This document shows, one piece after another, positions 5,743 through 10,854 of a stretch of DNA of 10,854 nucleotides. Under the pieces are notes generated by a model. That model did no database searches, was not told the DNA's origin, and saw only the letters and a program-made list of their open reading frames with translations. The DNA is taken from contig JAAZJW010000328.1 of assembly GCA_012800145.1 (NCBI GenBank), positions 1 to 10,854 of the forward strand, read 5' to 3'. Numbering within the stretch: the first letter of the stretch is position 1; each line of letters opens with the position of its first letter. The DNA comes from Clostridiales bacterium (GTDB taxonomy: Bacteria; Bacillota; Clostridia; Peptostreptococcales; Natronincolaceae). The position numbers were made by a program, and so were the translations under genes.

Positions 5743-6693
5743 CTACACCCCCAATTTTACTTTTAATAATTGTTTAAAATCGTCCACATTTTCTACATTA
5801 TAGATGTTTACTTCAGCTGCTGCAGCTCCTGCTGTTCTTTTTATAAGGGACGATAAAATTTTGCCGGGTCCGACTTCTATAAAGGTTCTTACCCCTTTAT
5901 TTATCATCAACAAGACAGAATCCTCCCACAGTATGGATTTGCTTACTTGGTTAACCAAAGAAGGTATAACTTCCGAACCGAAAGATATGATTTTTGCATC
6001 TACATTTGTCACAATGGGTACTTCGGGATCATTTATATTTAATTGTTCCAGATCTTTTTGAAGTTTTTTCCCTGCGCCTTTGAGCAGACTACAATGGAAA
6101 GGAGCGCTTACCGGTAATAAAACAGCCTTTTTAGCACCGATTTCCTTTGCTTTTTTAACCGCTGCTTCTACCGCATTTACTTCACCTGAAATAACTATTT
6201 GTCCCGGGCAATTGTAATTGGCAGCCTCTACTGTCCCATGTTGTTTTGAATCTTCAATACATAATCTGACTTTTTCCCTATCCAATCCCAGAATAGCCGC
6301 CATAGTTCCCACACCAATGGGAACTTCATTTTGCATGTATCTGCCTCTTTTTTGCACTAACTTAACAGCATCCCCGAATGAAAACACATTTGACTTAACC
6401 AAGGACGCATATTCTCCAAGACTTAATCCTGCGGTTATGTCACAATCAATCCCCATTTCTTCCAATACCTTCAATATGGCGATAGAGACAGTTAATATAG
6501 ATGGTTGGGTGTTTTCTGTCTTTGTTAATTCATTCTTCGGGTCCTCAAAACAAAGCCTTGTCATATCTATGTTTATTTCCTCACTCGCCTCTTCGAAAAT
6601 GGTTTTTGCAACCAAGAAATTATCGTAAAAATCCTTTCCCATTCCCACATATTGAGCCCCCTGGCCCGGAAAAACAAAGGCAATTTTATTCAT
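5743..6693 (-). CDS. fabD: Malonyl-CoA:ACP transacylase
   Basis: A 316-residue enzyme that moves malonyl groups from CoA to ACP, supplying the extender unit for FabH and FabF. Seen here: the N-terminal motif FPGQGAQ (8-14), nucleophile Ser91 in GLSLGEY (89-95), an arginine in the KRGRYM segment (115-120) expected to bind the malonyl carboxylate, and catalytic His200 in SAPFHCSLL. The residue before the nucleophile is Leu rather than the His of the textbook GHSLG motif, a variant I believe is common in clostridial FabD proteins. The ATG lies 3 bases after the fabK stop, so translation is probably coupled. FabD consumes malonyl-CoA, which is also the signal sensed by FapR, so its activity feeds back on operon expression. 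Confidence 0.96.
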   Translation of the reverse strand: MNKIAFVFPGQGAQYVGMGKDFYDNFLVAKTIFEEASEEINIDMTRLCFEDPKNELTKTENTQPSILTVSIAILKVLEEMGIDCDITAGLSLGEYASLVKSNVFSFGDAVKLVQKRGRYMQNEVPIGVGTMAAILGLDREKVRLCIEDSKQHGTVEAANYNCPGQIVISGEVNAVEAAVKKAKEIGAKKAVLLPVSAPFHCSLLKGAGKKLQKDLEQLNINDPEVPIVTNVDAKIISFGSEVIPSLVNQVSKSILWEDSVLLMINKGVRTFIEVGPGKILSSLIKRTAGAAAAEVNIYNVENVDDFKQLLKVKLGV

Positions 6694-6696
6694 TTA

Positions 6697-7647
6697 TTAT
6701 ACCCCCGTATAAAACTTACCTACCAGGTCAAGTTGGCTTCCGGCACCTGATATAATTTCTTCTATTATTTCCTTGCAAGATTGAATTTTGGTAACCATGC
6801 CGGCAACCTGACCGGCCATCACAGAGCCATTTTCAACATCACCGTTCACCACGGCTAATTTAAGTTTTCCTTGCCCTAACTTTTCGATTTCTTCCGCTGT
6901 GGCTCCTTCCTTTTCCAGCTTGGAAAACTGTCTTGTAAGTTTGTTTTTCAATGCTCTCACCGGATGTCCGGTGATTCTTGCCATAACCACGGCATCCCTG
7001 TCCTTTGCTCCTAATATCATGTTTTTATAGTTTTTATGTACCACGCATTCTTCCGCACAAATAAACCTTGTGCCTATTTGTACACCCTTCGCACCTAGGG
7101 ACAAGGCGGCCAATAAACCCCTCCCGTCAGCAATTCCTCCGGCTGCAATGACGGGAATGTTAACCGCATCCACTACCTGGGGTACCAATGCCATTGTAGT
7201 AAGCTCACCTATATGTCCTCCTGCCTCCGTTCCTTCCACAATAACAGCATCTACCTCCAGATTCTCCATTCTTTTTGCGAGTGCAACAGAAGGTATAACC
7301 GGGATTATTTTAACTCCGACGCCTTTTAGTTTTTTAATGAACTTAGCCGGATTTCCGGCGCCTGTTGTAACCACAGACACTCTATGTTCACATACAATAT
7401 CTATTATTTCCTCCACAAAAGGAGATAACAGCATAATGTTTACCCCGAAGGGTTTATCAGTAAGTTTTCTGGCCTTTATAATCTCCCCCTCAACAATCTC
7501 GGCAGGAGCGTCACCCGCGCCGATTATGCCTAATCCTCCTGCCTCGGATACGGCTGCTGCCAGTTCAGCTGTGGCTATCCGAGCCATTCCCCCTTGTATT
7601 ATAGGGTATCTGATATTTAACATTTCACATATTTCGGTACTAACCAT
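6697..7647 (-). CDS. fabK: FMN-dependent enoyl-ACP reductase II
   Basis: A 316-residue flavoprotein that reduces trans-2-enoyl-ACP to acyl-ACP, the last step of the elongation cycle, in place of FabI. Seen here: a TIM-barrel of the nitronate monooxygenase/FabK family with the N-terminal RYPIIQGGMARIATAELA segment (13-30), the conserved His145 in EGTEAGGHIG, and FMN phosphate-binding motifs AAGGIADGRG (168-177) and GVQIGTRF (188-195). Start choice: ATG at 7647, with GGAGGA 7 bases upstream. A TTG at 7662 in the same frame overlaps that ribosome binding site. A nitronate monooxygenase would look similar, but the position between fabH and fabD makes FabK by far the better call. FabK enzymes are insensitive to triclosan. 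The stop is 3 bases before fabD. Confidence 0.95.
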   Translation of the reverse strand: MVSTEICEMLNIRYPIIQGGMARIATAELAAAVSEAGGLGIIGAGDAPAEIVEGEIIKARKLTDKPFGVNIMLLSPFVEEIIDIVCEHRVSVVTTGAGNPAKFIKKLKGVGVKIIPVIPSVALAKRMENLEVDAVIVEGTEAGGHIGELTTMALVPQVVDAVNIPVIAAGGIADGRGLLAALSLGAKGVQIGTRFICAEECVVHKNYKNMILGAKDRDAVVMARITGHPVRALKNKLTRQFSKLEKEGATAEEIEKLGQGKLKLAVVNGDVENGSVMAGQVAGMVTKIQSCKEIIEEIISGAGSQLDLVGKFYTGV

Positions 7648-7665
7648 AAAATTGTCCTCCAAAAA

Positions 7666-8661
7666 TTATTTGCACCACTTAATTATAGAAGAGCCCCAGG
7701 TTAAGCCACCACCGAATGCAACCAATATTATTACATCCCCTGCTTTAACACTACCCTTCTTTACAGCTTCATCCAACGCCACGGGAATGGACGCCACGGA
7801 CATGTTACCGTAATCATTCAGATTTACATATACCTTATCCATTGCCAGATTAATTTTTTTCGCAACTGCTTCTATAATCCTTATGTTAGCCTGGTGGGGG
7901 ATCATATAATCCACGTCCTCTATATTATAGCCTACATCCTTTATAATTTCCAAGGCTGATTTTGACATTGTCCTTACAGCAAATTTGAATACTTCTCTCC
8001 CGTCCATATGTATATAATGCAGATCCTTTGAGATGGTTTCTATTGACGCCGGCATTCTGGAACCCCCTGCAGGCTGTGTCAAATAATCACCCTTAGCCCC
8101 GTTGGCACCTAAACTGTTGGAAAGTATGCCGACACCTCCCTCAACCTGTTGTAATACTGCCGCTCCGGCTCCGTCACCGAACAAGACACAGGTCCTACGA
8201 TCCTTCCAGTTAGTTATTTTACTCAGGGTTTCAGCACCGATTATTAATGCATTTTTATATATGCCTGTTTTGATAAATTGTTCCCCGACAGCCAGGCCAT
8301 ACAGGAACCCGGAACATGCAGCCTCTATGTCAAATGCCACTGCATTTTTTGCTCCGATGTTTTTCTGCACAATACAGGCAGTAGACGGAAATGCCATATC
8401 AGGTGTTACAGTGGCCACTACAATCAAATCGATATCTTTTGGTAACAAACCTGCATCATCAATAGCAATTTTGGCTGCCTCTGTGGCCAAATCCGATGTT
8501 GCGGTTTTATCGTCCGCAATTCTTCTCCTGGATATTCCGGTTCTCGTTCTAATCCATTCATCAGTTGTATCTACCATCTTTTCCAGATCAAAATTAGTCA
8601 GTTTCTTTTCGGGAAGGTAACTCCCCGTACCTGTAATTCCTACCGATAAAAATTTGCTCAA
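7666..8661 (-). CDS. fabH: 3-oxoacyl-ACP synthase III (KAS III)
   Basis: A 331-residue condensing enzyme that starts fatty acid synthesis by joining an acyl-CoA primer to malonyl-ACP. Its primer choice sets whether straight or branched chains are made, which cannot be read from the sequence by eye. Seen here: the thiolase-fold pattern with active-site Cys116 in DIEAACSGFLYGL, His256 in IPHQANIRI and Asn286 in NDYGNMSVASIP, the full KAS III triad, and the conserved VDTTDEWIRTRTGI segment (30-43). Length is normal. The start is TTG at 8661; no ATG or GTG lies nearby in frame, and AGGAGAGGA precedes it with good spacing. It lies 12 bases after plsX and 18 bases before fabK's start codon, within the same operon. 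Confidence 0.96.
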   Translation of the reverse strand: MSKFLSVGITGTGSYLPEKKLTNFDLEKMVDTTDEWIRTRTGISRRRIADDKTATSDLATEAAKIAIDDAGLLPKDIDLIVVATVTPDMAFPSTACIVQKNIGAKNAVAFDIEAACSGFLYGLAVGEQFIKTGIYKNALIIGAETLSKITNWKDRRTCVLFGDGAGAAVLQQVEGGVGILSNSLGANGAKGDYLTQPAGGSRMPASIETISKDLHYIHMDGREVFKFAVRTMSKSALEIIKDVGYNIEDVDYMIPHQANIRIIEAVAKKINLAMDKVYVNLNDYGNMSVASIPVALDEAVKKGSVKAGDVIILVAFGGGLTWGSSIIKWCK

Positions 8662-8673
8662 TAATATCCTCTC

Positions 8674-9660
8674 CTAAACCGATAATTTTCCGGTTATGTT
8701 ATCAAGTACATTATTTTCTATAAACTTGATTCCCTGTCTTACCGCATTTTTGATGGCCTTTGCATCAGAGCTCCCGTGAGCTTTGATCAACACTCCTTTT
8801 ACTCCCAAAAATGGTGCTCCGCCATGTTCTGTATAATCAAACCGTTTTTTAAGGTCCCCTAATCCCGATTTTAGTAACAATGCACCCATTTTCCTAAAGG
8901 TATTCTTAACAAATTCTTCTTTTAGTAGTTTGAAAATGGAATCTGCTAGGCCTTCGGTAAGCTTTAATATAACATTACCTGTAAAACCGTCACATATCAT
9001 AACATCTGCATACCCGCCGGGTATATCCCTGGCTTCCATGTTTCCTTTAAAATCAAAGGGACCTGTTTTGCAAAGCCTGTATGCCTCTTTTACGACTTCG
9101 TTTCCTTTTTCCTCTTCCATGCCTATATTAATGATACATACACTTGGGTTTTTTATTCCAAGTACCTCCTTGGCATAAATGCTGCCCATAATTCCAAATT
9201 CCAGGAAGTTTCTCGGTTTGCAATCCGGGTTGGCACCTCCGTCAATGAGTACTGATGCCCCCCTAACAGTTGGATATACAGGTGCAAGTGCAGGCCTATC
9301 TATTCCTTTAATCCTACCTAAAACTAAAAGCCCACCTGCCAATAGCGCTCCCGTATTTCCTGCAGATACAACAGCGTCGGCTTTTTTCTCCTTAACAAGT
9401 TCCAACGCTTTTACCATTGAAGAATCTTTCTTCTTCCTGATTGCCGACACAGGTTTATCCTCGTTGGTAATTTCTTCGTTACAATGAATTATCTCAATTT
9501 TTTCCTTTACATAATCATATTTTTCTAATTGTTTTTTTATCATGGGTTCATTTCCGGTAAGTATAATATTAGTATTATAGCTTTTAACCGCTTCCACGGC
9601 TCCCCCGACAGTAGCAACCGGGGCATTGTCTCCTCCCATTGCGTCAATAACAATTTTCAT
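8674..9660 (-). CDS. plsX: Phosphate acyltransferase PlsX
   Basis: A 328-residue peripheral membrane enzyme that converts acyl-ACP and phosphate to acyl-phosphate, the donor used by PlsY for the first acylation of glycerol-3-phosphate. It therefore links fatty acid synthesis to phospholipid synthesis. Seen here: the family-typical start MKIVIDAMGGDNAP (1-14), SAGNTGALLAGG (99-110), LIDGGANPD (138-146), CDGFTGNV (223-230) and HGGAPFLGVKG (279-289) followed by AHGSSDA (294-300). Start choice: ATG at 9660, with AGGAGG 6 bases upstream. A GTG at 9675 overlapping the fapR stop is open in frame, but it would put the ribosome binding site inside the gene. The fapR stop codon ends 11 bases before this ATG. 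Confidence 0.97.
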   Translation of the reverse strand: MKIVIDAMGGDNAPVATVGGAVEAVKSYNTNIILTGNEPMIKKQLEKYDYVKEKIEIIHCNEEITNEDKPVSAIRKKKDSSMVKALELVKEKKADAVVSAGNTGALLAGGLLVLGRIKGIDRPALAPVYPTVRGASVLIDGGANPDCKPRNFLEFGIMGSIYAKEVLGIKNPSVCIINIGMEEEKGNEVVKEAYRLCKTGPFDFKGNMEARDIPGGYADVMICDGFTGNVILKLTEGLADSIFKLLKEEFVKNTFRKMGALLLKSGLGDLKKRFDYTEHGGAPFLGVKGVLIKAHGSSDAKAIKNAVRQGIKFIENNVLDNITGKLSV

Positions 9661-9671
9661 GTCTTGCCTCC

Positions 9672-10241
9672 TCACCTGCTTTTAATTATTACTAATATAA
9701 ATTTGCCCCTGAATACCTGCACCTGATCAACATATATTTTAACATGAACAAAATGGTTGTTTCCCCTGACCCTTGTGACCTCCGCCTTGGCTACCAGCTT
9801 GTCCCCCGCACTTACAGGGCTTAAGTATTTAATGTTGGATACCCCTGTTAAGGCTACCTCCGCATCTATTACAGCCATTGCCAAGGATTCAGCCTGTGAA
9901 AAAATATGATGTCCCCTGACTATGCTGGTTTTACTGAATGCCATCTCCGATGTGGTTTCCAGAATTGATATCCCGCTGATACCCAGGTTCAAGTCCACCA
10001 GTTCCCCTACAATCTCCGCTCCGATAATGCTGCGTACCTTTTCATAATTTTTTTCTGCCACGTTTTTAATACGTTGTCTGAGTTCGGGAATTGCTAGTTC
10101 TAATCTATCCAACCTGATAGTTTGTATACTCACCTTAAAATGCTTGGATAAATCTTCGTCCGTCATAAACGGGTCTTCCTTCAATAATACTAAGAGTTTT
10201 TTTTGCCTGTTTGCCTTACTTAACCTTCCGGATTTGTTCAC
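9672..10241 (-). CDS. fapR: Malonyl-CoA-responsive repressor FapR
   Basis: A 189-residue DNA-binding repressor of fatty acid and phospholipid genes. Malonyl-CoA binding to its C-terminal domain releases it from DNA. Seen here: a DeoR-like helix-turn-helix at about residues 27-47 (TDEDLSKHFKVSIQTIRLD), a linker helix (IPELRQRIKNVAEK), and a hot-dog-fold effector domain (about 80-185) with the RGHHIFSQAESLA segment (109-121) that forms part of the ligand pocket in Bacillus FapR. Start choice: GTG at 10241, with GAGGTGA 5 bases upstream. Another GTG at 10250 overlaps that ribosome binding site. It is the first gene of the operon it is predicted to control, and a near-consensus FapR operator lies 28 bases upstream of its start. 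Confidence 0.95.
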   Translation of the reverse strand: MNKSGRLSKANRQKKLLVLLKEDPFMTDEDLSKHFKVSIQTIRLDRLELAIPELRQRIKNVAEKNYEKVRSIIGAEIVGELVDLNLGISGISILETTSEMAFSKTSIVRGHHIFSQAESLAMAVIDAEVALTGVSNIKYLSPVSAGDKLVAKAEVTRVRGNNHFVHVKIYVDQVQVFRGKFILVIIKSR

Positions 10242-10268
10242 CTTTGTCACCTCAGTTTAGTACTTCAA

Positions 10269-10287
10269 ACTAGTACCTGATTATAAT
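10269..10287 (-). promoter_or_regulatory. FapR operator
   Basis: The 19 bases ACTAGTACCTGATTATAAT (plus-strand reading) match the Bacillus-type FapR operator, which I recall as ATTAGTACCTGATACTAAT, at 16 of 19 positions; the core TAGTACCTGAT is intact. It sits directly downstream of the predicted promoter, over the expected transcription start, where bound FapR would block initiation. A second half-site-like TTTAGTAC lies at 10256-10263. Confidence 0.85.
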
Positions 10288-10291
10288 ATAA

Positions 10292-10320
10292 AGTATACAA
10301 TTATTTTTTAAGAAAATCAA
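10292..10320 (-). promoter_or_regulatory. Sigma-A-type promoter of the fapR-fab operon
   Basis: On the minus strand TTGATT (10315-10320) and TATACT (10292-10297) are separated by exactly 17 bases. The expected start site, near 10285, falls in the FapR operator. A second TATAAT hexamer lies just downstream but lacks a good -35 partner. The leader before the fapR GTG at 10241 is roughly 45 bases. Confidence 0.72.
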
Positions 10321-10476
10321 GCAATATATTCCATAGCTGCTCCGAATCTATTTTCCCAATATTATTTTTTATTATTTTTCATATAACATCACAGGTGTTT
10401 TATAATAGTATCACACATTGGTTGACAGCCCGGTTTAAATTCCCCATGGCAAATATAAAAATCGGTTTGGCTGTAT
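10321..10476. other. Intergenic DNA without a recognised gene
   Basis: Between the terminator of the small gene and the fapR promoter. It is AT-rich (36 G or C in the 120 bases 10321-10440, by hand count), with no supported open frame and no clear RNA gene. The only pattern noted is a direct repeat of TGTGAT on the minus strand about two helical turns apart (near 10390 and 10412). Confidence 0.5.
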
Positions 10477-10509
10477 TAAAAAAATTATGGGGGCAAGCCC
10501 CCCATAATT
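10477..10509 (-). terminator. Intrinsic terminator after the small acidic gene
   Basis: AATTATGGGGG (10483-10493) and CCCCCATAATT (10499-10509) form a perfect 11-bp stem with a 5-base loop. On the minus strand it is followed by a T-run that continues to about 10478. It lies 12 bases after the stop of the small gene at 10522-10818 and makes the fapR operon a separate transcription unit. The plus strand shows no T-run after the stem. Confidence 0.9.
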
Positions 10510-10521
10510 CCATCGGCATAC

Positions 10522-10818
10522 TTAGTTTTCCTCTTTATTTTTCACTGTCTTCTCCATAACCTTTTTCCCGGCTTCTGCCTCTTCCGCTATAGTTTCTTCC
10601 TGATCCTCTGTTATTTCCTCCCCAATTTCCGCGTCTCCCGCCACACAGCTGCTACATTTCGTAGCCCTGTCCCTCTTGGGACCTTTTTCACCGATTATTC
10701 TGTAATCTACTTCCCCAACTAAATTATCTTCCATTTCCAACTCCTCAAGCCCATCTGTGTCTTCTTTTGTTTTTGGATAATAAACAATACGAATTGGCTT
10801 TTCCGGATAGGATCCCAT
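10522..10818 (-). CDS. Small acidic protein of unknown function with a CxxC motif
   Basis: A 98-residue protein that I do not recognise. Seen here: an N-terminal half with some hydrophobic character (IRIVYY at 9-14, VDYRIIGE at 37-44), a single CSSC pair (Cys55 and Cys58), and a strongly charged, glutamate-rich tail from about residue 61 to the end that is likely disordered or helical. There is no signal peptide or membrane segment, so it is probably cytoplasmic. The ATG at 10818 is preceded by AAGGAGG at 9 bases, and the gene is followed at once by an intrinsic terminator. Both support a real expressed gene. In relatives rpmF (ribosomal protein L32) often precedes fapR; this protein is not L32, which is basic and has different cysteine spacing. 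With one CxxC, metal binding or a thiol role is possible but unproven. Confidence 0.75.
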   Translation of the reverse strand: MGSYPEKPIRIVYYPKTKEDTDGLEELEMEDNLVGEVDYRIIGEKGPKRDRATKCSSCVAGDAEIGEEITEDQEETIAEEAEAGKKVMEKTVKNKEEN

Positions 10819-10854
10819 AAAATTCGCCCTCCTTATATAAATATTTAAATAATT

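Noticed and set aside
7070..7813. Long plus-strand open frame of 247 codons opposite fabK and the end of fabH.
   Set aside because: It is antisense to well-identified genes, has low-complexity Ser/Thr/Ala/Pro-rich composition typical of shadow frames, and shows no recognisable domain. The same applies to plus-strand frames at 8102-8620, 6218-6628, 1010-1414 and others.
9560..9580. An ATTAGTATTATAG string inside plsX resembling a FapR half-site.
   Set aside because: It lies within conserved coding sequence, lacks the TAGTACC core, and is far from any promoter.
10378..10459. Plus-strand promoter-like elements, TTGACA at 10422-10427 and TATAAT at 10401-10406.
   Set aside because: TTGACA has no -10 at the right distance (the nearest is 26 bases away), TATAAT has only a poor -35, and no plus-strand gene follows.
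1..10854. Mobile elements, CRISPR arrays, tRNA or rRNA genes, toxin-antitoxin or defence systems.
   Set aside because: No transposase, integrase, repeat array, tRNA cloverleaf or defence-type gene was seen. The window is essentially filled by conserved housekeeping genes.

Overview
The window is a stretch of chromosome from a low-GC Gram-positive bacterium, most likely an anaerobic member of the Clostridia. The evidence is the AT-rich intergenic DNA, strong GGAGG-type ribosome binding sites, some GTG and TTG starts, the repressor FapR, FabK as the enoyl-ACP reductase, and the order fapR-plsX-fabH-fabK-fabD-fabG-acpP-fabF, which resembles the clostridial type II fatty acid synthesis cluster (from memory, Clostridioides difficile has it). 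Every convincing gene is on the minus strand, so transcription runs from high to low coordinates.

Region by region, in transcription order. (1) 10522-10818 is a small acidic orphan protein I do not recognise, with a good ribosome binding site and its own intrinsic terminator at 10477-10509. (2) 10251-10476 is the control region of the fatty acid operon: a sigma-A-like promoter (10292-10320) followed immediately by a near-consensus FapR operator (10269-10287). (3) 10241 down to 3434 is an eight-gene operon. It holds fapR (repressor), plsX (start of phospholipid synthesis), fabH (initiating condensation), fabK (enoyl reduction), fabD (malonyl loading), fabG (ketoreduction), acpP (carrier protein) and fabF (elongating condensation). 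Genes are 2 to 14 bases apart except around acpP, where the gaps are 45 and 48 bases; the second gap contains a hairpin. A strong terminator at 3381-3414 ends the operon. (4) 3196-2498 is rnc (RNase III). (5) 2286 to 1 is the signal recognition particle group: ftsY (receptor), ylxM (putative regulator of SRP) and the first 242 codons of ffh (SRP GTPase), which runs off the left edge.

How the genes work together: FapR senses malonyl-CoA and represses the promoter in front of its own operon, so acyl chain synthesis follows precursor supply. FabD and ACP supply malonyl-ACP, FabH starts chains, FabF, FabG and FabK elongate and reduce them, and PlsX passes acyl groups to glycerolipid synthesis. 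No 3-hydroxyacyl-ACP dehydratase (FabZ) is present here, so it must be encoded elsewhere. FtsY and Ffh are the two partner GTPases that deliver membrane proteins to the translocon.

This is a conserved housekeeping region and I see no mobile element, CRISPR array, RNA gene or new defence-type system. The most interesting parts are non-coding: a consensus-like promoter with a perfect 11+11 base palindrome at the expected start of the ylxM-ffh transcript, a small hairpin covering the ylxM ribosome binding site, a hairpin between acpP and fabF, the FapR operator, and a gene-like-GC spacer between rnc and ftsY where smc sits in Bacillus subtilis.
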